Below, one piece after another: positions 50,317 to 62,925 of a stretch of DNA of 64,000 nucleotides. A program made the translations under genes and the position numbers. The notes below the pieces were generated by a model, which saw nothing but the letters and a program-made list of their open reading frames with translations, was not told where the DNA came from and searched no databases. Each line of letters begins with the position of its first letter. Position 1 is the first letter of the stretch. Source of the DNA: Pithys albifrons albifrons (Eukaryota > Chordata > Aves > Passeriformes > Thamnophilidae); contig NC_092459.1 in NCBI RefSeq assembly GCF_047495875.1, forward strand, positions 9,118,965-9,182,964, given 5' to 3'.

Positions 50317-53300
50317 TAAGAAATAAATGAATACAATTAGCCAAATGTGAACAATTTAAACTGGAATTAACCATAAAACTTGAACCTAACACCTGTTTCG
50401 TACTCACTGCTGCTTTCAGTCAAACACAACTTCCCAGGGTTAGCAAGTGAACATGAACCTTAGTTACGCTGCAATACTGGAGGCTGAAAATATTGAAAAA
50501 GACAACACTCTTCTTTCATTAAGAAATCTCAAGGCCTGGAGACAGACTACCCATCTGCCTTAAAAATAGGCAATTTATAGCTTTTTTTTACACTAACATT
50601 GAAAAAGATTAATTAATTTCTTCTTTGAACTCAATTAAAAAAAAATCACAGATTCAGGGATGGTCACAGAATTCCTCTTTATCCTTGTCTTGAAAATCTC
50701 TTCTGATATGAAACCCACATTAGTAGCTATTTCTCATAGGTCCAAGGCTGTGGACAGACAGGCTTATAACCTACAGCACTAGGTTTTCTACTGAGAGGAA
50801 GCAATGCAAGAGTCCACACACTTGGTCTCAAAAAATGATGCAACCAAACTGGAAAAATAAATATTTAATGCACAGCTGATACACATTAGCTGGTTTATAT
50901 TTCATCACTATTAACTCTGAAGATATTCAATGCGTTTGTAATATGCATGTAGTATACATACTTATAAATATTAAACATAAAATGGGCAGAAATACAAAAT
51001 ATGTGCATGTGTGTATAGATAAATACAGTAGTTTCAATAATACTCATGTTGGCCCTTTGAAATACCTCTTTGACATTTGACCAAAGATGTCCTTTGAGAG
51101 AACTTTAGAGAAATTGTTTTCCTTCATTTTTTCCCATTCTGCTACAGTTTGCTTCATGACAGATGTCTTTTAGTTATTTTTTAAACAGATGACAGACAGC
51201 ACTTAACTTGTTCTATACAGAACTGCAAAGCAATGAATTTCTTTCCTGAGCCGAGCTTTGCATTTCCATTTTTATCTCCAGTATAGCATCTATCTCTAAT
51301 GACTGCACCACACTGAATGTCTTATTTCTAGTCCGTATCACTGCTCGTTCCTGATATTAATCAATTGCTTTTGGCATATTCTCCTGTTTCAAAGGGGAAG
51401 AAACATCTTTCTCCTCGAAAGGACATACTTTGTTCTATTCCAACAAATCAATATATTTACATAATTTTCTTTATTGGACTCTTCCTTGAGCAGGTGCAAA
51501 GTTAATCATTCCTCCTGCATCTTTCTGAACTACAAGAACCTGATGCAAGTGCAGCTGTTAACTCAGGGCAGCACTAAACTTACTTTGAAGCTTTGCCAAT
51601 CTCCCGTTCACACATTTTCATAAACTTAGAACAAATACGTGAGAATTCAACCTTTCAGTTAATTGCCACAGGAATATCTGTAGACATGGATGTCCAGAAA
51701 TCAGCAGTTTTGACTAAATCGTTTGTTTGCAATTCATACTACTTAGAACAATTGCCCAAGCCTTATCTCTGAAGTCCCCATCTTCTCATGTTCAACACTG
51801 ATCTAATTTGGCAAAATCTGAATTTAAATCCCATGGAGACTACTGTATACTAACAGTTATTTCTCTAGCCCCAGCTCAGATAGCTTTCACATGAAACAAT
51901 GACTGGTTTATTTATTTTTTAGTCTTTATGGGGCCTGTTTATTTCACCTTTTCGTTTTCTTATTTTAAATTCTGTTACCCTTTGCAGTCATGATGTGCCT
52001 TGCTGAAGACTCAGAAGACCCCTGAAGACTCTCAGCAATTACAGTAACTACCTTAGGTAGCCAAGTTTTTTTTTTACTTGATTCTTCACCTGGAGTCTTA
52101 TCCTCATTAATATTTAACTCAACAACACCTATAGATGAAAAAAACAATCTTCAATGGTTTTGACAGACAATTTTTCTGTAGTAACAACTTTTTAATCTTT
52201 ATTGTGTTAGCTTTGCAGCCCTTGGACCTCACGCTACACAGAGATGGAAAGAGACAGAACTGTGAACCTCAGATCCATCTTCCACAGTTACCTGTATTGT
52301 TTTCAGTACTGTGAACATTAAACACTATAGAACACCTACAGAACACGGAGTGTAAGTATGTAAGAATACATAAAGACACACATATCCACACGTAACCTTT
52401 TCTGTCATCAGAGAAACAAGACACCAGCTTTCTGCTTCTGTGATACAAGTCCCTAATTTTGGTCAGCTGTTTCTCTGCCACAGGTAGTCCAGTAAGTCCC
52501 AAACACCTTGAAGACATCTCTGATGTACTTCACCATAGAATATCCTCTAGTAAATGGAAACCACGGCTGACATTGTGATAAACAGTCTCAGACACTATTT
52601 TTTCCGCAGAACCAAACCAGTATTTGAGAAAGGTACAGTTTGGAACTGCTGGGTTCCATAGTCTTTGCTGCTCTAGAACAGCGTGGTTTGAGACATGCTG
52701 ACCCAGCTCAGCACAATGCCTTCCTGGAATTAGAGGCACTCATTCTTTTTTCATGTTTTAAAGCTCTTTTCTTATGGAATTGAATTACAATCTGCAAGAA
52801 AGCCCAAGAGTCTCATATAATCATAAAATATAAACTTACACTTCTGGCTCTGGGAGATCCATCTTATTTGGGAATAAAAACTCAAATACATAGATTATCC
52901 TGTTAATCATAACCTAACATCTTCTAGAGCTTCACTGAATCTCTTATTATTGAAAAAATACAGTCACTCAATAGCAATAAGTATGCTACTGCCAAAACAT
53001 ATAGTTTTCTAAAATGAAAACTATGTTTAATTAACTTATAATCACGATTTCCTAGGCATGTTTTTTCCTTCGAAAAAGTCTACGAATATGTATTAGGAAA
53101 AGACAGGAGAGAACAGCTGCACAATCACTAAGTTTTCAAGAAGAGGAAAGATCACTCTGCAAGTATTTCTTTCTTTAGTAAATGTTATCATTTTAAACTA
53201 TAGATTTGCTTCCAACTTCCATACTTCCAACCAGGCAATGTGACAATCCAAGCATAGTTATTCATCTTCTGTTGTGTTTTCTGGCAAAAAACATGAAAGG

Positions 53301-54634
53301 GAAAAAAAAAACCAGCAAGATGCTTCAATTTCAAAGCATTGTGGGGGAGATTCATGATAAACAAGAAACCAGGTATGTGGGTGTCACATGGCTTCAATAA
53401 AGGTGCCAAATCTGTTCCCAGTGAGATTACTCTGACAGAAGAATGCTTATTAATACTAACAAGGGCAACACAATGCAAATTAGACATCAAGAAAAACACT
53501 AAAACTTTACTGTTGTGTAACAAGTAGCGATAGCAATGAAGGTTGAGTTTAGAAGTACATCCTTTTTCTGAGATGCCTGAAGAGGCCATCAGCTACCCAG
53601 AGAAAACAGCCTTACAGAAATCCTTTGTAGACTAGTATGCTGGTACTTCATTAAGTAACACCTTAATTGCTGCTTTTACAGCTCTATAGGAAGATTAGAT
53701 TTGAAAGATGGAATTTTATTCAACAGCCAATCCCCAACTTGATGCAGTCTGAGCTCTGCCTACAGCAGGCAGGTGCAATAAGAGGATGTACCTGCCTGCT
53801 CTTTGCCCTGCTGGACCTCAAGAGGCCCACACCAGCCAGCTTGGGAAGTAGGAAAGGGCTTCAGCAGCAGCTGGAACTTACTGGAAAATGGTTCAGTAGC
53901 ACTGGTTAGCAAATATTTTATATGATTTACATGGGGCTTTAGAGGAAATGGGCATTAAGTCACATGTAGAAAGAGGAAGACAGTTCCTTCAATTTTAAGA
54001 CCTGCTATCACTTGTTTAATGTATTTCCTGCAATGCTATCATGTGTTCCACACACACTTGTGCTGTTTCAAAAGCTCTCCACTCAATCACGATGCAAACC
54101 TTCTCGCCAGGGGCAAAGTTTTTTCCCTAGAATATTTTACAGCAATTCCTGCATGGGTTTTTCAGGTCTGCATCTCCCACTTGGCTTCCCAGTACCAAAC
54201 TGCTAGTGTGAGCAGTTTTCCAAACCAAAATTTTACTGAAGACCTAAGGGAAAAAAAAAGCTTAATTTCAATATCAAAACATGACTTATGGAACCTTGTT
54301 TGCTGTTTAATGATTTCAAACAACCCCCCGAACAGTGGCTAACACAGGTCCAATCCCACTGTCTTCTTCTTTCCCCTCCTCTCCTTCCCATTTGGCCTCC
54401 TCAGCAAGTGCTCAAAGGGAACAAATGCAAACAAATAGAACTCCGTCTGTCCTTAAGGCAGAATAAAAGTGAATTGTGACAAAGATCTAATATTTGTTCT
54501 AAAAAAGGACCCAAATTCCACTGAGAAGACAGCACAATGTCCAGCCATGTCCCTAAACCCCAGTTCTGTGCTGTTTTGCCTATTTCCCTTGAACGTACTT
54601 ACATATAAAACTATTTTCTTTTCAAGTTACTTTA
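50317..54634. other. 5' intron sequence with a hairpin-forming inverted repeat
   Basis: AT-rich; no exon or interspersed repeat recognised. A perfect 11-bp inverted repeat is at 53764-53800 (listed separately). Confidence 0.5.
53764..53800. repeat. Perfect 11-bp inverted repeat (hairpin)
   Basis: AGCAGGCAGGT (53764-53774) and ACCTGCCTGCT (53790-53800) are exact reverse complements with a 15-base loop. The stem is GC-rich. It is too short for a canonical microRNA precursor, and its function is unknown. Confidence 0.8.
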
Positions 54635-55206
54635 GAAAAGGTGTTGCCAGGAGGTTTAGGGAGGTGATCCTTCCTCTTTCCTCAGCACTGGTGAGACCCG
54701 TCACTGGTCCACCAAGACACCGGGTCCAGTGCTGTACTGGACAAACATGGACTTACTGGAGCTAGTCCAGCAAAGGGCCACAAATGTGGTGAGCATTGGT
54801 CACACAAAGGAAGTTTGAGAGGGCTGGAGATGTCCAAACATCCCCAGGGATGAAGGGAAGGCTTGGGGGTCTTGTCAATATATGTCTAAATACCCAGAGA
54901 GGGGAACAAAGACAGCAGAACCAGCCTCCTCTCGCGGCCACCCAGAGAGAAAAGGGGCAATGGCCAAAAAATGAAGTTCAGGGAACTCTGTTTTAATCTA
55001 AAAAAATGCTTCTTTTACTGTGTAGGTGACCAAATACTGGAAGGGGTTACACAGAAAAGTTGTGGACTCTGCAACCTTGAAAGTCCTAAAGCCCAACTGG
55101 ACACAGTTCTGAGAAATCATCTCTAGCTGACCCTGCTTAAGCAGGAACTTGGACTTGGGCATCTTTGGAGGCCCCCTCCAGTCTTGGTGATTTTGTCATT
55201 CTGTGA
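54635..55206 (+). mobile_element. CR1 LINE fragment (ATTCTGTGA-type subfamily)
   Basis: Plus strand. It begins in the ORF2 C-terminal region (GAGGTGATCCTTCCTCTTTC, GTCCAGTGCTGTACTGG) and ends GATTTTGTCATTCTGTGA at about 55189-55206. The 3' UTR block with TGACCCTGCTTAAGCAGG is clear. The coding frame is decayed. Confidence 0.92.
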
Positions 55207-56309
55207 AACAGTTAGGGGCAAATAGGGCAGTCATACCACCTGTTTTGGGTATCCACACTAGCTGCCTAATTTCACTAAATTCCCTCATGGATAGCTGAGA
55301 AAAAAAGTACTCAGCCAAAGGATCATTTGCAGAAGAGGTGCTTGTGACTCAAGTCGCTTTCCTCCCCTCACTGATTCCAGGAGTGCAGATTCAGCTTATA
55401 TCCCTGGGCACAACCACCTAACTGATTGGGCCTGCCCCAACTAATCCATGTCTACTTTGGCTGCTTTGACACCAGCCCATGCTTTCCCAGTAATTCTGCA
55501 TGAGCTGAAGTGGTTGGTAGTCAACCAGCACCTCTGCAGCCTCATGAGTCTGTGCATTTGATGAATTTCCTTGTATGGTGCATGTTTTTCTTTCTCTTCC
55601 CTGGCTTTGGGAAATGGGAATGAGTCGTGTGGACTACGCCAGAAGCAAATGACAACACTAACTTTGCCAGCTCAGCTGTGCTGGCAGGCACTCATTAGGC
55701 TGGAGGGAAAACTGTGGCTCATCCCCATCCCTCTGCCCACTCCCAGCCCACAAGCTCCCACAGGAACGTGCTGACTCCTGGGGACTACATGTGAAATCCA
55801 GGCACTGAGCAAGCAAGCATGGTGGGTGTCTTTGCAATCATTGGCACAATACAGGTCTAAAAATGGCACATCAAACACTGTATAGACTTCAATAAATAAA
55901 CACATATAGCAGCAACAAATCCCAAATAATTAATGCTAGGGAAAGCAGAGAACTGTGTCTATAATCTATAATAACAGAATAATTTTTAAGCAGGCTGTTT
56001 ATCAAATTTCCAGCTCTGAGCAGATAAAAACTCTAACTCCTGAAAACTTCCAACATCATTCCTTTCTCTTCAGGCTACTTCAGACACTGCCTTTTCTTTA
56101 CAACATCAGTATGAAGGATAGATAGCAGGTGATCAAGACACACAGAGGCTTCATTCCTTCAAATACACTTATTGTTCCATGAAAGAAGAAATTTGGATCT
56201 GTAGTGTGTCTTTCACACACAAAACAAGGACCTCATTGCCAAAACCCCACAGAAATGAGTACCCAAGGAACTGTATTGTGTGGAAAAGAAGAGGAATTCT
56301 TTCATCCTC
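55207..56309. other. 5' intron sequence, nothing recognised
   Basis: No exon or repeat family recognised between two CR1 fragments. Locally less AT-rich around 55590-55780. Confidence 0.5.
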
Positions 56310-56614
56310 ATGAAGAAAGACTCTTCACCAGAGGTTGTAGTGAAAAGGAAAAGGGATAATGATTTTAAATTGAAAGAAGGTAGATTTACATTGGATGTAA
56401 GAAAGACATTTTTTACAAAAGGGTGATGAGGCAATGGAACAGGTTGCTCAAAGAAGCTGCTGATGCCCCATCCCTGGACGTGTGTAAGGCCTGGTTGGAT
56501 GGGGTCCTGGGCAGCCTGGTCTAGTGGAAGGTGTCCCTGTTCCTGACAGAAGGTTGGAGCTACATGACCTTTTAGGTCCCTTCCAACCCAAACCATTCTA
56601 TAATTCTATTCTCC
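56310..56614 (+). mobile_element. CR1 LINE 3' fragment (ATTCTATGA-type)
   Basis: ORF2 end and 3' UTR: GATTTTAAATTGAAAGAAGG, CAATGGAACAGGTTGCTC, GGCAGCCTGGTCTAGTGGAA and CAACCCAAACCATTCTATAA at the end. The left edge is uncertain by some tens of bases. Confidence 0.92.
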
Positions 56615-57502
56615 CTAGGCATTTTGTGAAGCAGCCCTTCACATCAGTTGTCAACACAGTTTCTAGGTCAGCTTGCATAAAAGAGGGATGATGCTGAGTC
56701 CTATACTTTGCATAGTAGAGCCACACTAGAGAAAGCCCTTTTTTCTCCTAAAACATTAAGGGGTCAGTGATATTAGAAGCAACAAGTGGTAGCAGCAGTT
56801 GTTTTTCTCCCTTCACTGTCTCTCCTGTAAGCCAGCCAGCTGGGTCTTTTTCAGTGACCAGGAACCTTTATTTCATAATGTTATGGCACCTGTGGCTCTC
56901 CCACAGATGGGTCTGAGCCCCATGAGTCAAAAACTCCCTCACTTGTCCCAGTGCCATCTTCCTACTCCTTTCTCAGAACCCCTGGATCCAAGCACACAGC
57001 AGCTCCACGCCTGCACTTTGCAAGAGAGAAAGGCTGCAACAACCTGTTGGAATGGAAGATGAAAGTGATCCAACTCCAGGTGTTTGCTGTCAGGACAGAA
57101 AAGCCAGGAAAGAAACACCACATCAGACATTGCCAGGGGCACCAGGGGCAGAGAGTACCTGACACGGGGCTGGGCACTGCCAAGCACTGTGGACCTGCTC
57201 TAGCTGACCCTGCTGAGCAGGGCTGAGTGTTGCACAGTCTTCAGGGGTCCCTGACAGCCACCACAGCTCTGTGCTTCAAGAACTGCAGACATCCTTCCAG
57301 TTGTTACTGTGGCAGAAACCCATGAGCAGTATAGGGAAATACACCCTCATCTTGCTATATTGCCAATCAATGACCTCAGGACCGTGTTGTTCCCCTACTC
57401 AGAAGCAAAACCAAGTCTGAAGTAACAACTTCTCCTTCACACAAAACTTAAAGAGCTCGTAAGTTTGTAACCAACCATGACTGAAAAATAAGAATTTAAA
57501 TC
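56615..57502. other. 5' intron sequence between CR1 fragments
   Basis: No exon recognised. A short piece at about 57190-57222 (GACCTGCTCTAGCTGACC, TGCTGAGCAGGG) resembles a CR1 3' UTR motif and may be a further CR1 remnant, but it is too short to call. Confidence 0.45.
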
Positions 57503-57719
57503 TGTGTATGAAGAAGAACTTCCTTACTGTGCAGGTGACTGAGCACTGGAACAGATTGCCCACAGCGGGTGTGGAGTCTCCCTCACTGGAGATAGTCAAG
57601 AACTGTCTGGATGCAAACCTGTGCCATGTGCTCCAGAATGACTCCACTTGAGCAGGGAGGTTAGACCAGATGCCCCAGCGTGGTTCCTTCCAACCTTACC
57701 CATTCTGTGATTCTGTGTT
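57503..57719 (+). mobile_element. CR1 LINE 3' fragment (ATTCTGTGA-type)
   Basis: AAGAACTTCCTTACTGTGCA, GAGCACTGGAACAGATTGCC and TCCCTCACTGGAGATAGTCA, then CCATTCTGTGATTCTGTGTT at the 3' end with two tail units. Same strand as the two CR1 pieces to its left, but with its own complete 3' end, so a separate insertion. Confidence 0.93.
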
Positions 57720-60700
57720 TGTGTAACACCATACTGAAATTAGAAGCAGGAATGATTTACTGCTGATGACATAAACCTCAAACTATGGGTAAAATAGGCT
57801 AGGTTCAGATTTACATCACACTACAGTAAAAACTGGAATAAGTCCAGTGATTTCAGATTACTTTACTGGCTTTACCAAATATCAGATTCAAGTCTGTAAT
57901 CTCTTCATGCAAAAGAAATGGGGGAAAATAGAGAGTAATTACATTAAGGAATGCAATTATCCAACCAAATTGAAAAATAAATGGATAAAAGAGGTTTAAC
58001 CAAAAGAAGAGAGATATATTTTTAAATTTTATTTGAAATGAGATGGATATTCAATTAGATTCAAGCAATAAACATTTGAAAGGGTAAAAGCTGGGCAGGA
58101 GGATGCTCTAACATAACAATGACTGGTATGTAGGGCTTTTATTCTCTGGGTGACTAGGAAGCTAAAATTTGATTTATTTCATTAAAAGTGTGGACTTGTT
58201 TTCTTTTGAGTCTGGAATAAAGCAAAATGGAGTTCTTTACATTTTCAACATGAAAATCAAGGGCAGTATCAGACTCCCCAGTAGCTCCACTGTTGATGCA
58301 CCCCTGTGAGTCATAGTGGGGCTCCACTCAAAGCCCAGTGCTGAAGCTGGCAGCTTGGGTACAAACTAACCTGGTCTGAAGAACATGGCAGGATCTTATT
58401 TCTGCCCCTTTTTCTTATTTGGACTGGGAAATTGCTTACAGACAACCATAGCTGGCTTTTCTCCTTTGTGACTGGATATAGATGGCAGGACATAGCATAA
58501 AACTAAGACTTACTTGAGTTGTTCAACAAGGCGCAAGTGCTCCAGAAGAACTTCCATGCTCTATCACAGCTTTGGATTTGGAAAGACAGGAACAAAATCT
58601 CTCTTCTGTTTGTTCTTTCCCTCAGGCTCATCTAGACCACTAGAAGGAGAGTGTCCACATTTCTACAGAAAGCTTTGACTCCAAATGATCAGTTGTCCTT
58701 AAGAAAATTTTTACTTCTTACCTTCATAATTTGGCTTTGACACCTGCCATAACTCAGACTTGTCATTTTTTTCCCGGGTCTACTTTTTTTCCAATATTTC
58801 AATAGAATTTAGTGATTAATTTCTGAACAGAACAATATGCTTGTTAATGCTGAGTGTCAGACATACGTAAGTCTGTTGCCATAGTTTCATTTTGCTATTG
58901 GCCCAGTGTCTGTTGACGTTGGTGATCAGCAAGTAACAGGAAGGTGTGAATTGAGCCTCATTCTTCAGCAGTGGAATGAGTATTTAGTTGACTGCTGTCT
59001 TCAATTTAGTCCTCGTAAACAATAATCTTAAGATGCCTCCAGAACACTTACTGTACCATTCTCTACTAACTCATATGTTGAATTACCATTGCAATCATGT
59101 AATTATCCCAGAATGCTCCAAACATCTGAGCCTTGATTACTGTGACAAGATTGTTTTGTACCTTCTACAGAATGTAAGAGTTTTTGATTGCTTTCTCTGA
59201 GGTTTTATTCTAGAATAGTTTCCAGTAGGCTTTCCCTCATGAGACATGAAATCTAGAACCTCCTGGACATCATTACATCAGAGTGGCCACTCCAACAAGC
59301 TACAAGTCAGCACTGATGGTCACTTTCTGAGCCCTGTATTTCAAAAGATTGGTTTGTACAAACTCAGATACTTCAGAGATTTATCCAGTACTCAGTACTC
59401 CATCTTTTCTGGGATAATTTCTGCAAACATCTCTTTTTTAAGGGAAGACTGACAGGGCATGCATGAACATTGTAGTTTCTTCAGGTAGGCTCCAGTCTTA
59501 CTCTGGAACCATGGGACAACATCTGTGTTGACAGTAAACATCCATCTAGTTCTGTTATGTCAAACTATATTAACATTTCCTCTGTCTGAGATACAGAATT
59601 CTTGTCAATTTCTAGAGACTAGTATCAATTAAAATGCTGCTTTGAGGTAAAGATTATCAAAGGTTCATGCTTGGGGTAAGGTTTTTAGACTTCAGCCATT
59701 GCCTTGACCACATTTACATATATGCACATTTTTTTCTTAGTTTACATTTGTTTGTAAATATTCATTTATTCTGTTGTAATGTTATAGAAAAGTAATCTGT
59801 GCTTTCTCTCCACTTGTATTACATTCTTATTTGCTATCAGTATGCTATATTGTTATTTTGAAATGTCACTATACTCCTGTTTATTATGTGCAAAGCCAAA
59901 TTCCCTACGTTGGTATGCTTACCAAGAAGTACTTTTGCTGTTCACCTTCCAGCCTTATTTTGAGTCTGAAACCATCTGATGACTTTCTGAACTGCATCTC
60001 TGACTCATAAGTCATCGGACTTAACTTAATGGTACAAGATTCACTCTTCATTTATATCCATATTCCTCATTACAACTGTTTCTGCAAAGGTGGATTAATT
60101 GAATCAAATGTTTACTGCTTAAAAAGTCAGTTGTCTTTGGTCCTTCTGCAGTCAATGGAGATGGACAGAAATTTCAGAGTGATTCACCCCATGCAGAGAG
60201 AGAAGTCTGAAAGAGGCAGGATGAATATATACATGTATTTTAAGACAGAATGAATCACCAAGTGTCTCTTTCTTTCTGCTGTTTGTAGAGGCAGTATTGT
60301 AAACTTACCTAGATCTGAAACTGGAATTCTAAATGCTTAAAATGACGCAAGAAAAATTCTACCTTGCTCACTGACAGTGGATAACCTAATGCTGTTCCTG
60401 ATCTCACTAGGTAATACATACATTTGCCAAAGTTGATAGTTATTCCTATGCATCTCAACACTTATTCAGGTGTGATTAATGTCATGACAAGTGCAACATG
60501 CTGGTTACCAAATACAGGCAGACCTTTCCAAAATGCTACTTACTTCCGTCAAAGACATGGAAAAACTATTTTCCACCCTTTTCCAGGCCCCCTCAAACCA
60601 AAATAATTTTAAGTAGCTGAACTGCAAGGATCAAGTTGTTCAGGATTGTTTCATTATGCCCTTGTCATTCCCTGATTTTTCTTAGCCAAGCAAAGTTTGA

Positions 60701-62161
60701 CCTCAGAGAGTAAAAAAAAATAATTTATTAATATTAAATACAATATTCGATTGTAACAAATTTCGCTTTGACCATCTAAATGCTATATTACATTCTCCAA
60801 CCCACCTCTAATATCCAACTTCCTTTACCCAACATAGTCACTTTAGCAGCCCTGTCCAGAAGTGCAAGACTGTCTTATTGCTCTCAAGTCACAGGGAGAA
60901 GCAGGGATGGCGAGCACTGTGTGGCCCTCCTCTGTTGTCTGCTGGAATCAACGGCAGCCAAGATCAGTGCTCAGACTGTTTTCTTTCTGTTCCCATCGCA
61001 CACAGCAGTGACAGGGTCTCTTTTTCGTCTTGTTCATGCTCCTGTGTCCTGTAAGAACTATGACTGACAAAGAATGGAGTAAAACTCTGAGTAGTGATAT
61101 GAGCATGTGGTCTATAAATACAATTGATACAATTCAGTGATAACTGAAATAAATAGAAGTTAACACATACAGATACACTGTAAATCTGCTTCCATTCCAT
61201 TTCTGCCTGAAAAGGAGCAGCCCAAACTCTGCAGTTAGTTGGCTTTTGCACACCCATCTATCTATGACTGCTGTGAATGAGCTGATTTCAATGGATTGTT
61301 TTGACCTAAGGGCTGAACAACTACATTACTAAAACCCACACGGCTGTATTATGGCAGATATTAACAGAAGTGGTTAGCAGGAAAGGAGACTACAGCTTTT
61401 TATTTTACTAAAAACCTTTCAAAGTCAAAATAAAATGTTTACATCATTGTGGCTAGTGATCCACTGGTGCAACGCTCACCCCAAATTCATTATAAATGAA
61501 TCGTCAGAACTATCCCTTGTGACTGCTTCAGATGGAGCATGATTAAATGCAGAGGAAAGATATTACTGAGAAGATGAATCATAATTCTGCAGAATGAAAT
61601 CAATGGCTTTACACTTTTCAGTTGGACATTGAGGGGTGATCAAAAATGTTACTCATACAAACAAGTGAGCAAAATGAATCACGTACACAGCTTGAACAGG
61701 AAAAATATACTTTAAAATTCTACTAGCAGTACCACTGACTATCAAAGAAACACAGAAGAAAATCTAAAAATGTTTTCCTAAGGTAGAATTTTCAAACAAA
61801 AATCCTTTCTTTCCATACTATGAAATGAAAAGTTTTTCCATCACTTGATATTATGGTTTGGAATAAATGTAATCATTTTACTTAGAGTGGTTGGATGGCA
61901 CATTTGAAATAACATTTTAGTTCCTTCAATCTAGCTCTAAGCAGGCAGGTTGGTAACCACCTCACAGCAACAAGGATGAGATGCCCTAATGAGCACCCAC
62001 TGGCATAACTTAAGCCACTTCAGTCACCTGAGCTGCCTAGACAAAGGGCTCATATTGATGTCTCAGACACCTTGGGCCCTTTCAGATGGCACTAGGCACC
62101 TCTGCTTAAACAGCTGGATCAAATGAATGAGATCTTGCCCTCCTAACTTAAGAGAGCTAAC
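57720..62161. other. 5' intron sequence, nothing recognised
   Basis: About 4.4 kb, strongly AT-rich around 58.7-60.3 kb. No repeat family or exon recognised. Confidence 0.5.
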
Positions 62162-62460
62162 TTAGAATCATCGAATCCTTTAGTTTAGAAAAAACCTTCT
62201 AAGATCATCAGTCCAACCATTAACCCAGCACCACCATGTTCACCCCCTAAACCATGTCCCCAGGTGCCACATCCACATGCTTTTTGAACACTTAAGAGAT
62301 GGTGATACCCCCACTGCCATGGGCAGCCTATTTCCATGCCAGACCACTCTTTGAGTGAAGAAATTTTCCCTAATATCCAACCTAAACCTCACCTGATGCA
62401 ACTTGATGTCATTATCTCTCAACCATTTACTTGTTACCTGGGTGGAGACCAACCTTCACC
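62162..62460 (-). mobile_element. CR1 LINE 3' fragment
   Basis: TAGAATCATCGAATCCTTTA followed by AAGATCATCAGTCCAACC and CCACATCCACATGC is the reverse complement of a CR1 3' end. The piece then continues into ORF2 C-terminal sequence (CCAGACCACTCTTTGAGTGA). About 300 bp. Confidence 0.9.
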
Positions 62461-62835
62461 AGCAACTTCAACCTAACAAATCAGTTAAGCATCACAGTGC
62501 CCTGTGAGAAAAGCCATCAAAGGAAAACCCTGCACACCGAAATCAATCCATCAGACTTCTATCTAGAGGCTCTCTCTCTGGAGTCCATGAAAAATGCTTT
62601 CATTCCCACTTAGGCTATGTATCTGAAGGTTGGATGGAAAATAAGATGTTTCTGATCTCACTTAACAGGCTGATGTGGTTGTGCTATGCTGTGTGAGAAA
62701 ACAAGCTGTCAGCCATCCTGTCCACTCGAGCCAACACACCCACAACCAGCAAAGAGCACACGTGGAGCCAGCTGTCATGTCAGCAGTGCCCAAGGCTGCC
62801 AGGCTCACCTGTTCTTTGTGCCTGTGCAGAGACTC

Positions 62836-62925
62836 AAGCACAGAATCAGAGAATCGTTCAGGTTGGAAAAGATCTTTAGGAACATTGAGTCAACTATTAA
62901 TCCAGCACTGCCAAGTCCACCACTA
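62836..62925 (-). mobile_element. CR1 LINE 3' end fragment
   Basis: CACAGAATCAGAGAATCGTT, CAGGTTGGAAAAGATCTTTA and then TCAACTATTAATCCAGCACT form a reversed CR1 3' end. It has its own tail, so it is distinct from the piece ending at 62460. Confidence 0.87.

Noticed and set aside
53764..53800. Inverted repeat as a microRNA precursor
   Set aside because: An 11-bp stem is far shorter than a microRNA precursor needs.
57190..57222. Possible extra CR1 3' UTR remnant
   Set aside because: Only about 30 bp resemble CR1 and no tail is present, so it is not called as a feature.
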